Program-made: the position numbers and the translations under genes
Part shown: positions 1 to 5,896 of the stretch, piece by piece
Layout of the letters: every line of letters starts with the position of its first letter
Position numbering within the stretch: the stretch's first letter is position 1
Notes under the pieces: model-generated
What the model was told of the DNA's origin: nothing
Seen by the model: only the letters and a program-made list of their open reading frames with translations
Databases searched by the model: none
Source of the DNA: Bacteroidota bacterium
GTDB taxonomy: Bacteria; Bacteroidota; Ignavibacteria; Ignavibacteriales; Ignavibacteriaceae
Assembly: GCA_023433685.1 (NCBI GenBank)
Contig: JAEYUD010000067.1
Coordinates: forward strand, 1-5,896
Length of the DNA stretch: 5,896 nt
Direction of reading: 5' to 3'

Positions 1-377
1 CGACTGTGCTTCTTTTCGTATCCCTCTCTTCGATCGGTGTTCCGGGCTTGAACGGTTTTGTTGGTGAGTTTCTGATCCTCGTCGGTTCATTCAACTCGCC
101 GGTACTTAACAGCCCATGGTACGCGATCATTTCTGCCACCGGTGTGATCTTCGCTGCCGTTTATCTGCTTTGGATGTATCAGAGGGTATGTCTCGAAACC
201 GTTAAAAACGAAAAAATGAATTCACTTACCGACCTGAACACCCGTGAGATGATAACACTGGTGCCTTTGATGATATTCATCGTTTGGATCGGTATCTATC
301 CTTCAACATTTCTGAAGATCACTGAAGCCTTTTCAGTGAATGTAGTGAACACATTAATGAGCGCGCTGGCGAAATAA
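1..377 (+). CDS. nuoM: NADH-quinone oxidoreductase subunit M, C-terminal part (5' end outside window)
   Basis: This is the last ~124 codons of a membrane subunit of respiratory complex I, one of the antiporter-like subunits that translocate protons while NADH electrons go to quinone. The frame is open from base 3 to the TAA at 375-377; the true start lies upstream, and the GTG at base 6 is internal. Diagnostic is the PGLNGFVGEF motif at about 48-71. Its glutamate (66-68) corresponds to the conserved Glu of a late transmembrane helix in NuoM. Two more hydrophobic segments follow: one beginning WYAIISATGVIF, and a last one in the family-typical context of a TREM..LVPL turn and WIGIYPSTFL. The family is about 500 residues long, so roughly three quarters is missing. 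The next gene starts 3 bases after the stop, so the two are probably cotranscribed. NuoL and MrpD share the fold, but the GLNGFVGEF motif and C-terminus favour NuoM. Confidence 0.93.
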   Translation, partial: TVLLFVSLSSIGVPGLNGFVGEFLILVGSFNSPVLNSPWYAIISATGVIFAAVYLLWMYQRVCLETVKNEKMNSLTDLNTREMITLVPLMIFIVWIGIYPSTFLKITEAFSVNVVNTLMSALAK

Positions 378-380
378 ACA

Positions 381-1847
381 ATGAGGCACACGGCTTTTAC
401 AATAGTTGCCTTAATCAGCCTGTTTCTTGTATTAAACGGTGAAGTTTTTGCCGGCTCGCGACAGACGGCAAACCAGGAAAAACAAGAAACTGTTCTTTCA
501 CATACTGATAAAGTTGACCACACCACTACAGAGGGTGAGCACCAAGGTGCAGAACCAAGCCCTTATATGGTAATACCGTTTATTGCGTTATTACTTTTGA
601 TAGCGGTGGCTCCACTGTTCTTCCAGCACTTTTGGGAGCACAATTATCACCGTGTTGCCATCTTTCTGGGATTGATAACGGCAGCTTATTATGCTGTTTT
701 CCTGAAAGATTTCACAAGCTTAAGGCACACTCTGGTTGAGTATCTCTCGTTCATCGCGCTCCTTGGCTCGTTGTTTGTTGCCAGCGGAGGGATACTGATA
801 AAGGTTGACAGAAAGGCCACTCCACTTGTGAACACCATTTTCCTCCTTATCGGGGCGGTGATCTCCAATGTAATTGGTACAACGGGGGCATCGATGCTCC
901 TGATCCGGCCTTTCATGAGGATGAACAAGGGTCGAGTCAAGCCTTACCACATAATCTTTTTCATCTTTGTGGTGAGCAATGTTGGTGGAGGTTTAACCCC
1001 GATCGGAGATCCACCACTTTTTCTGGGATTTCTGAAAGGTGTTCCCTTCTTTTGGGTGGTCGGACATGTCTGGGAGATATGGCTTCTTGCTCTCGCGTTG
1101 ATCCTTGGTATCTTCTTCGTGCTCGACCGCACTAACAAGGCCGGCGCGGATGAGGAGAACAGTTATACCGGAAAGATAGAATTCAAAGGTCTGAAGAATC
1201 TTGGATATCTCGCGCTCATAATTCTCGCGGTATTTCTTGATCCCGCGGTAATTTCGTGGGTTCCTTCTCTTGATCCTCTCCCCGTTGGGATCAGAGAGAT
1301 CATAATGTTTGGTGTCATTTACATGGCATACAGAACCGCGGAAGTGGAGATACTTAAGGCGAACGAATTTGATTTTGGTCCCATCAAAGAAGTGGCCTAT
1401 CTCTTTGTAGGAATTTTCTTTACAATGATCCCGGCTCTAAGACTGATAGCCGATATGGCGAGGGATAACAGCGAAGTGTTTACCGGTTCACTTTTTTACT
1501 GGGCATCGGGTTCACTTTCGTCGTTTCTTGACAACGCGCCGACATATCTTAATTTTCTAAGCGCGGCAATGGGAAAATTTGGTTACAATCTTAATGGCGG
1601 GGCAGAACAGACCCGGCAATTCCTTGCCACCGGCGACGCGGTACATTATCTGATGGCGATCTCTGTTGGTTCAGTGTTTTTCGGAGCCATGACATACATT
1701 GGGAACGGTCCTAATTTCATGGTAAAATCGATCTCTGAAAGGGCAGGGGTCAGGGTGCCGACTTTTATCGAGTATATACTCAAATATTCACTGCCTGTAC
1801 TTTTACCTGTTTACACAGTGATCTGGTTCATCTTTTTTAGAGGTTAG
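381..1847 (+). CDS. Sodium:proton antiporter-like membrane protein (ArsB/NhaD ion transporter superfamily, CitMHS-like)
   Basis: This is a 488-residue polytopic inner-membrane transporter, probably exchanging Na+ for H+. Residues 1-24 look like a cleavable signal peptide (Arg2, hydrophobic core 5-18, VFA cut after 24). A polar linker (about 25-60) follows, with histidines 41, 47 and 54 and several acidic residues, probably on the outer face of the membrane. The transporter body begins near residue 62. It carries SNVGGGLTPIGDPP (199-212, Asp210), matching the TPIGD signature of NhaD relatives, then SSFLDNAPTYLNF (Asp384) and GNGPNFMVK (441-449) in the second half. These resemble the paired re-entrant motifs of the superfamily. 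The ATG has only a weak ribosome site, within the end of nuoM, but the signal peptide supports this start and the next in-frame Met is residue 63. It lies between nuoM and nuoN with 3- and 2-base gaps, an unusual position. Superfamily is secure; the transported ion is inferred, and a dicarboxylate or other anion cannot be excluded. Confidence 0.82.
   Translation: MRHTAFTIVALISLFLVLNGEVFAGSRQTANQEKQETVLSHTDKVDHTTTEGEHQGAEPSPYMVIPFIALLLLIAVAPLFFQHFWEHNYHRVAIFLGLITAAYYAVFLKDFTSLRHTLVEYLSFIALLGSLFVASGGILIKVDRKATPLVNTIFLLIGAVISNVIGTTGASMLLIRPFMRMNKGRVKPYHIIFFIFVVSNVGGGLTPIGDPPLFLGFLKGVPFFWVVGHVWEIWLLALALILGIFFVLDRTNKAGADEENSYTGKIEFKGLKNLGYLALIILAVFLDPAVISWVPSLDPLPVGIREIIMFGVIYMAYRTAEVEILKANEFDFGPIKEVAYLFVGIFFTMIPALRLIADMARDNSEVFTGSLFYWASGSLSSFLDNAPTYLNFLSAAMGKFGYNLNGGAEQTRQFLATGDAVHYLMAISVGSVFFGAMTYIGNGPNFMVKSISERAGVRVPTFIEYILKYSLPVLLPVYTVIWFIFFRG
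1839..1843 (+). promoter_or_regulatory. Ribosome binding site of the 120-residue orphan gene
   Basis: AGAGG lies 6 bases before the ATG at 1850 and overlaps the last codons of the antiporter gene. It is the clearest Shine-Dalgarno sequence in the nuo part of the window. It argues that the small downstream frame is a real translated gene and fixes its start. Confidence 0.6.
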
Positions 1848-1849
1848 AA

Positions 1850-2212
1850 ATGACTGTTAGAGAAGCAGTGGTCTATGAAAAGACCGGTTTCTTGTATGGA
1901 AACAGATTGATCCTCCCGTTTATGGCGAGGTTCCTGAAAGTTGTGGTTAATAGTGATATAATCACTGATTTTTCCCCAAGCTCAAAAGGGATATCGATCG
2001 TTGAAGAAGACTATTATACAAGTCTCTACTTCCACGAATACGATTCTTTGAGAGAAACGCTTTCAAAATATGAAGCTATTAAAATAGTTCTTGTTGAGAA
2101 AGAAGACAATATTTTTGATGTGAAAAAGCACATGAAGATCGCGGTTTATAAAACCGACACTCATGTGGCAAATATAGAAGAAACTGATCAAGACATTTTA
2201 TTTATCGAGTAG
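1850..2212 (+). CDS. Uncharacterised 120-residue soluble protein inside the nuo operon
   Basis: I do not recognise this protein. It is 120 residues long, starts with ATG after a good AGAGG ribosome site, and sits 2 bases after the antiporter stop and 2 bases before nuoN. It has no signal peptide, no convincing transmembrane segment (the most hydrophobic stretch, about 20-34, is short and contains Arg and Lys), no cysteine and no obvious nucleotide- or metal-binding motif. The pattern of alternating hydrophobic stretches (VREAVVY, IKIVLVE, MKIAVYK) suggests a small alpha/beta or beta-rich fold, and the C-terminus is acidic (EETDQD). G+C is about 36% by hand count (125 of 350 bases over 1861-2210), clearly lower than flanking nuoN. 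The position suggests cytoplasmic partnership with the antiporter or complex I, but this is guilt by association only. Confidence 0.8.
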   Translation: MTVREAVVYEKTGFLYGNRLILPFMARFLKVVVNSDIITDFSPSSKGISIVEEDYYTSLYFHEYDSLRETLSKYEAIKIVLVEKEDNIFDVKKHMKIAVYKTDTHVANIEETDQDILFIE

Positions 2213-2214
2213 AT

Positions 2215-3642
2215 ATGGATTTTAACATTTCAGACATTTACAGTTATCTGCCCCTCGTGATCATGGCATCTTTGATCCTGGTTTCATTAGTGATCGAGAT
2301 GTATATCAAAAGTGCCGAAAAGATCCTCCCATGGCTGACAATACTCGGCTTTCTGGGGGTTTCTTACCAGTCGCTGCTTACCGTTGGAGATCAGGGCCTG
2401 TTCTTCCATGGGATGCTCGCCACGGGTGGTCAGGTAAATCTTTTCTATTTTATCTTCAATTTCGGCGCGGCTGTTGTAGCACTCATCACAATTGATTACC
2501 TCCGTAAAACGGAAATTTATCACGGTGAGTTCTATATCCTGCTTCAGTCAGCAGTACTCGGCATGATGATGATCGCAAGCGCGAGAGACCTGGTGATGAT
2601 CTTCATCGGACTTGAGCAGATGTCACTGACTTTCTATGTACTCGCGGGTTTTGCCAGAAAAAGACTTTTCTCCAACGAAGCAGCGCTCAAATATTTCCTT
2701 TTGGGCTCATTCGCGACCGGATTTATTGTTTACGGGCTGGGACTTTTTTACGGAGCAACCCATACCCTGAATATTGCAGAACTTTACAAATCATTTTCAT
2801 TTGACAAGAGCAATATCACTGGTATCATAGGGCTTACCTTGTTCTTCCTTGGTTTTGCATTTAAGATAGCTGCCGTGCCTTTCCACATGTGGGTACCTGA
2901 CGTTTACCAGGGGGCGCCAACTTCATCCACTGCACTGATGTCAACTGTAGGTAAGGCTGCCGCTTTTGCCGCGCTGATCCTCGTTGTATCACCGGCATTC
3001 ATGAAGGAGAGATCACACGATGTTCTTTCACCACTTATCGCTTTCTTCGCGGTTCTTTCGATGCTTTATGGAAGTATCACCGCGATCATGCAGACCGATA
3101 TAAAAAGAATGCTGGCTTATTCATCGATCGCTCACGCGGGCTACATGCTTATCGGACTCGCGGCCGGTAACAAAGAGGGTATCGATGGAATAATTTTCTA
3201 CCTCGCTGCTTATGCTTTTATGAACCTCGGCGCATTTGGTATTATCTCAGTAATTGAAGACAAGGAAGAGAAGAATCTGGCGATCAGCGATTACTCCGGA
3301 CTTGGCACCAAGTACCCGGTACTCGCCGGGCTGCTCGCTCTCTTCATGTTTGCCCTTTCCGGAATTCCGCCGTTCGCGGGCTTCTTCGGAAAATACTATG
3401 TCTTCATTGCAGCTATTAAATCTGATATGACCTGGCTGGCGATTGTAGGTATAATCTCTTCCGCTATCAGTGTTTATTTCTACATCAGACTTGTTGTAGT
3501 AATGTACTTCGGTAAGGAAGAGTCGAAACTTGATGTAGCAAACTCAAATCCCGCGATGACCGGAATTATTGTTTCAGCGATACTTATTGTGCTGATGGGG
3601 GTACTCCCCGGATCAGTGATCAATTTGATCGCGAAGTTTTAA
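2215..3642 (+). CDS. nuoN: NADH-quinone oxidoreductase subunit N
   Basis: This is a complete 475-residue complex I membrane subunit, close to the usual 475-490, with about 14 hydrophobic helices. It is one of three antiporter-like modules that pump protons as NADH is oxidised by quinone. The charged residues of the proton channel are present: Glu134 in FIGLEQMSLTFYVLAGF, Lys217 in GFAFKIAAVPFHMWVPD, Lys247 in STVGKAAAF, and Lys393 in IPPFAGFFGKYYVF. The TDIKRMLAYSSIAHAGYM segment (294-311) of the second half is also intact. The VPDVYQGAP motif (about 226-234) identifies NuoN rather than NuoL or NuoM. The ATG follows the orphan gene's stop by 2 bases and has only a weak GAG upstream, so translation may be coupled to the orphan gene. 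The gene ends the operon: a strong terminator follows within about 20 bases. Codon use looks ordinary, without frameshifts. Confidence 0.96.
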   Translation: MDFNISDIYSYLPLVIMASLILVSLVIEMYIKSAEKILPWLTILGFLGVSYQSLLTVGDQGLFFHGMLATGGQVNLFYFIFNFGAAVVALITIDYLRKTEIYHGEFYILLQSAVLGMMMIASARDLVMIFIGLEQMSLTFYVLAGFARKRLFSNEAALKYFLLGSFATGFIVYGLGLFYGATHTLNIAELYKSFSFDKSNITGIIGLTLFFLGFAFKIAAVPFHMWVPDVYQGAPTSSTALMSTVGKAAAFAALILVVSPAFMKERSHDVLSPLIAFFAVLSMLYGSITAIMQTDIKRMLAYSSIAHAGYMLIGLAAGNKEGIDGIIFYLAAYAFMNLGAFGIISVIEDKEEKNLAISDYSGLGTKYPVLAGLLALFMFALSGIPPFAGFFGKYYVFIAAIKSDMTWLAIVGIISSAISVYFYIRLVVVMYFGKEESKLDVANSNPAMTGIIVSAILIVLMGVLPGSVINLIAKF

Positions 3643-3658
3643 GAATACTCAGGAATTT

Positions 3659-3709
3659 AAAGCTGTATCGGGTTTCGGCTCCAATGGGCCACGCGATACA
3701 GCTTTTTTT
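3659..3709 (+). terminator. Rho-independent terminator after nuoN
   Basis: A 12-bp perfect stem forms between 3659-3670 (AAAGCTGTATCG) and 3694-3705 (CGATACAGCTTT). The right arm runs into seven consecutive T (3703-3709). The 23-base apical region contains a second small hairpin: 3677-3681 (GGCTC) pairs with 3686-3690 (GGGCC), with one T-G wobble and a CAAT loop. It lies 16 bases after the nuoN stop and presumably ends the nuo transcript. Confidence 0.9.
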
Positions 3710-3721
3710 GTTTTAACCAAC

Positions 3722-3726
3722 GGGAG
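3722..3726 (+). promoter_or_regulatory. Ribosome binding site of the NAD(P)H-hydrate repair gene
   Basis: GGGAG lies 6 bases before the ATG at 3733. The alternative in-frame ATG two codons later (3739) would be 12 bases away, so the first ATG is preferred. No convincing promoter is visible between the terminator T-run and this site. Confidence 0.6.
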
Positions 3727-3732
3727 ACCCAA

Positions 3733-5343
3733 ATGGTAATGCTATTCACAGCCGCTCAGGCGAGGGAAGCTGACATTACAGCAATTGAAGATCTTGGACT
3801 CGACAGTCTCGTGTTAATGGAAAACGCGGGAAGAAGCATAACCTCATGGCTTGAAGTTCTGCAGGTCGAGTACAAAACTGTAGCTATTATCTGTGGCAAA
3901 GGTAATAATGGTGGTGACGGATTTGTAGCCGCGCGACACCTCCGCGACCATGGCTGGAGCGTTACTGTGATATTTACCGGGGAACCTGATGAATTCAGCG
4001 ACGACGCGAGATTTTACTTTGATATCATCTCCGAAAACCCAAGAGGGATATCTATATTTCAGTACAAGGATGCCGAGCAATTAAAAGAACTCGTCAGCAA
4101 CAGCATGGTTGTAGTTGATGCCCTTCTCGGTACCGGTTCAAAGGGAGAATTACGGTACCCGTATGATGAAATAATTATAACACTAAACGACGAACCCGGT
4201 ATAAAAGTGGCAATTGATATCCCCTCGGGTCTAGATCCAGATAACGGCGTCGGGGGAATTGTCTTCAAAGCTCATCAAACCATTGCCATGGGTTCCTTCA
4301 AAAGGGGCTATTTCTACGGAAAGGGGATAGAACACACCGGAGCCATAGAATATGGTTATATCGGATACAAAGAAGAGGATGTTGATCCGGATTCAAACTG
4401 GTGGCTGTATCAAAAAGGTGATGTAAAGGGTATCAACCTTTTCAAGACCAGAACAGTTAATAAATATTCAGCCGGCGGTCCGGTGATAGTTGCCGGCTCC
4501 AACCGTTATCCGGGAGCCGCTTCGCTCACCTATCAGGGGGCATTTCACTCAGGTTCGGGGTCACCTGTAATTTTTACCTCCGAAAAAGCAGAGGCAGTGC
4601 TCCTGAATCAAACTCCTGAAGCGGTGGTGATCGAGTATCCAGTTAATTTCAACACAGAAGCACTCAAACAAATGTTTGACACTCTGGAAAAGAAGGATGT
4701 GTTGCTGATAGGTCCCGGTTTGGGCCTGTCACCTGAGACCACAGTGGCTCTTGAGAAGGTGCTACAGATCGAAAATAAATTAGTTATTCTTGATGCTGAT
4801 GCTCTTGTGCCCCTTTTTAACGGGAACTACAAAAACCACGACCTTCACGGCAAGATACTTCTGCCTCACACAGGCGAGTTCGCCGCGATAATTGGCCAAC
4901 CGCTCGATGAAATTGAGAAAAATATCTTCCAGGCTGCTGAAAGTTTTGCTATGGAGACAGGAGCAATACTTGTGCTTAAACACGCGGCAGTATTTATCTG
5001 TACCCCGGCGGGTCAGAACTATGTTGTTGACTCCGGAAGTGAAGACCTGGCAAAATTTGGTACCGGTGACGGACTTGCCGGTGTTATCGCTTCAACACTC
5101 GCGCAGTTTCTTGCTTATCCAATTTTTGATCCCGTCGAACTTCAGGAGGGATTGAGGGAAGCCAACACGGTAGCTTGTGAGACATACGCAGAAAGAATCG
5201 CGGACGCGGTTCATACATTTAACCTTTCCGCGTTCCTTCTCGCCAAGGATTTTCCCGGAACCCCTGTATCGTCTTCTACAATTGTTAGAAACATTCCTTA
5301 TACAATTAAAAACTGGATGAAAATTGGTGGACCAGGCACTTAA
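3733..5343 (+). CDS. nnr: Bifunctional NAD(P)H-hydrate epimerase / ADP-dependent dehydratase (YjeF-type fusion)
   Basis: This 536-residue cytoplasmic enzyme repairs hydrated NADH and NADPH. The N-terminal domain (about 1-230) should interconvert R and S hydrates. The C-terminal domain (about 237-520) should dehydrate the S form using ADP or ATP. N-domain motifs are strong: LMENAGRS (about 28-35), GKGNNGGDGFVAARHL (55-70), VDALLGTG (128-135), and IDIPSGLDPDNG (161-172) with the likely catalytic Asp162. C-domain motifs are recognisable but degenerate: NKYSAGGPVIVAGS (243-256), IGPGLG (326-331), DADAL (354-358), PHTGEF (378-383; usually PHPGE), VLKH (414-417; usually LKG), and LAKFGTGDGLAG (439-450; usually LATGGSGDVLAG). 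The catalytic Asp446 is kept. Length matches bifunctional family members (about 490-530). It begins a new unit after the nuo terminator and overlaps the next gene. The function call is firm; full dehydratase activity is less certain. Confidence 0.93.
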   Translation: MVMLFTAAQAREADITAIEDLGLDSLVLMENAGRSITSWLEVLQVEYKTVAIICGKGNNGGDGFVAARHLRDHGWSVTVIFTGEPDEFSDDARFYFDIISENPRGISIFQYKDAEQLKELVSNSMVVVDALLGTGSKGELRYPYDEIIITLNDEPGIKVAIDIPSGLDPDNGVGGIVFKAHQTIAMGSFKRGYFYGKGIEHTGAIEYGYIGYKEEDVDPDSNWWLYQKGDVKGINLFKTRTVNKYSAGGPVIVAGSNRYPGAASLTYQGAFHSGSGSPVIFTSEKAEAVLLNQTPEAVVIEYPVNFNTEALKQMFDTLEKKDVLLIGPGLGLSPETTVALEKVLQIENKLVILDADALVPLFNGNYKNHDLHGKILLPHTGEFAAIIGQPLDEIEKNIFQAAESFAMETGAILVLKHAAVFICTPAGQNYVVDSGSEDLAKFGTGDGLAGVIASTLAQFLAYPIFDPVELQEGLREANTVACETYAERIADAVHTFNLSAFLLAKDFPGTPVSSSTIVRNIPYTIKNWMKIGGPGT

Positions 5344-5716
5344 AAAGAAGATATCGCTTTGGGTGTTGGTGGTTTACTGGTTCATACTCTTTCTTGGCAC
5401 CACTCTCCCCGGTGATCAGTTACCGGAAACCCCCTCGGGCGACAAGTTAAACCATTTTGCAGGTTACGCCGTTCTTTCATTCCTGCTTTTCAGTTGGATG
5501 CGGATTAAAAAGGGAACTGCTGCCGGTGAGATAAAACTATTCCAGAAAACGTTTCTCATCACTGCCGTATATGCCGTTCTCGATGAGGTGCACCAGCTGT
5601 TTATTCCCGGGCGCTTCTTCGAGTGGTACGATATCCTCGCGGATATAAACGGTGCAGCCCTGTGGCTGGCGGTCGCCTTCATTCTAACCAGAACTTTTCC
5701 GCGGCTCTACGAGTAA
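5327..5716 (+). CDS. VanZ-family small membrane protein
   Basis: This is a protein of about 129 residues, small and membrane-embedded like VanZ relatives; their biochemical role is mostly unknown, and VanZ itself is linked to low-level teicoplanin resistance. Counting from the GTG, there are hydrophobic segments at about 10-27, 42-58, 72-85 and 107-121. Family motifs are all present: TTLPGD (25-30) after the first helix, DKLNHFAGYAVL (39-50), DEVHQLFIPGRFFEWYD (86-102), and a DINGAALW helix start (106-113). No ATG is available. The GTG at 5327 and the TTG at 5324 are both in frame, and a weak GGATG (5315-5319) lies upstream of either. Both starts overlap the nnr gene (17 or 20 bases), implying translational coupling. 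The family call is strong; a role in glycopeptide resistance is not supported here, as no vanA-type genes are nearby. Confidence 0.88.
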   Translation: MDQALKKKISLWVLVVYWFILFLGTTLPGDQLPETPSGDKLNHFAGYAVLSFLLFSWMRIKKGTAAGEIKLFQKTFLITAVYAVLDEVHQLFIPGRFFEWYDILADINGAALWLAVAFILTRTFPRLYE

Positions 5717-5739
5717 AAAGGGTAACAAGCGAGAACTTA

Positions 5740-5896
5740 ATGGCAGAAAGAATATTCCCCGATCCCAGAAAGAATCAGAGGCAGGTGCTTGAATTAAGCA
5801 CCATCGCTGTCCTGTTTCTTATGATTCTGCTTTTCAGGTTCTGGCCCTTCAGCAAGACGGCTTCGGCAGTTTTTACGGGCGATGACCGCCTGATAG
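5740..5896 (+). CDS. N-terminal fragment of a membrane-anchored protein, probable energy transducer TonB (runs off window)
   Basis: Fifty-two codons are visible from the ATG at 5740 to the window end with no stop. The product begins with a short basic cytoplasmic stretch (FPDPRKNQRQ, 6-15). A single hydrophobic helix follows (about 17-32, VLELSTIAVLFLMILLF), then a polar region starting FSKTASAVFTGDD. One N-terminal anchor after a positively charged segment is the layout of TonB proteins, which link the inner-membrane proton gradient to outer-membrane receptors, and FCB-group TonB proteins often begin with a similar basic KN-containing stretch. The defining C-terminal TonB domain lies outside the window, so any other single-pass periplasmic protein is possible. 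It starts 23 bases after the VanZ-like gene, with a weak GAG 6 bases upstream and no terminator between, so cotranscription is likely. Confidence 0.55.
   Translation, partial: MAERIFPDPRKNQRQVLELSTIAVLFLMILLFRFWPFSKTASAVFTGDDRLI

Noticed and set aside
6..377. Treating the first frame as a complete 123-residue gene starting at GTG 6
   Set aside because: The frame is open to the window edge and the sequence begins in the middle of a conserved NuoM helix, so it is a truncated 3' end caused by the window boundary, not a small gene.
689..1138. Several open frames on the minus strand opposite the antiporter gene
   Set aside because: They lie wholly opposite a gene with strong family motifs, show no recognisable protein features and have no ribosome site, so they are shadows.
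3625..3660. Possible promoter near TTGATC at the 3' end of nuoN
   Set aside because: No acceptable -10 box lies at proper spacing, and no TAnnTTTG-type Bacteroidota promoter element is present, so I do not call it.
4129..4159. Inverted repeat GGTACCG / CGGTACC inside the nnr coding region
   Set aside because: The left arm codes for the conserved GTG motif of the epimerase domain. The spacing of 17 bases and lack of a T-run give no sign of a terminator or operator, so it is probably chance.
4892..5155. Plus-strand 87-residue frame inside the NnrE-NnrD gene
   Set aside because: It is a shifted frame over conserved C-domain motifs (VLKH, FGTGD), and its translation has no recognisable features.
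5327..5716. Glycopeptide resistance gene vanZ
   Set aside because: The protein has the family motifs, but there is no vanHAX-type context. The VanZ family is broad and mostly of unknown function, so a resistance role is unsupported.

Overview
The window is a compact bacterial stretch, all on the + strand, and looks like the tail of a respiratory complex I (nuo) operon followed by a short metabolite-repair and envelope cluster. Base composition is moderate, by eye in the mid-40s % G+C. The gene styles fit the FCB group (Ignavibacteria, Chlorobi, Bacteroidota or relatives): an NhaD/CitMHS-like antiporter with a cleavable leader, an NnrE-NnrD fusion, a VanZ-like protein and a probable TonB start. 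This placement is inferred from protein style only, since no rRNA or marker gene is present.

Region 1 (1-3642) holds four tightly packed genes. They are the last ~124 codons of nuoM, a 488-residue ArsB/NhaD-superfamily sodium:proton antiporter-like protein, a 120-residue soluble protein I do not recognise, and complete nuoN. The gaps are only 3, 2 and 2 bases, so they are almost certainly cotranscribed. The notable point is that an independent ion-antiporter gene and an orphan gene sit between nuoM and nuoN, which are usually adjacent and both encode the antiporter-like proton-pumping subunits of complex I. NuoN keeps its key charged residues (E134, K217, K247, K393), so the core pump looks intact.

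Region 2 (3643-3732) is a 90-base gap with a strong rho-independent terminator (12-bp stem, nested inner hairpin, 7 T). Only 23 bases separate its T-run from the next start codon.

Region 3 (3733-5896) holds a bifunctional NAD(P)H-hydrate epimerase/dehydratase (NnrE-NnrD fusion), a small VanZ-family membrane protein whose start overlaps the end of the nnr gene, and the first 52 codons of a protein with one N-terminal membrane anchor, probably TonB. Functionally, complex I oxidises NADH and NnrE/NnrD repairs damaged (hydrated) NAD(P)H, so the neighbourhood shares a nicotinamide/bioenergetics theme.

I found no tRNA, rRNA, CRISPR array, insertion sequence or attachment site. The best candidate for something undescribed is the antiporter plus 120-residue orphan pair inside the nuo operon.
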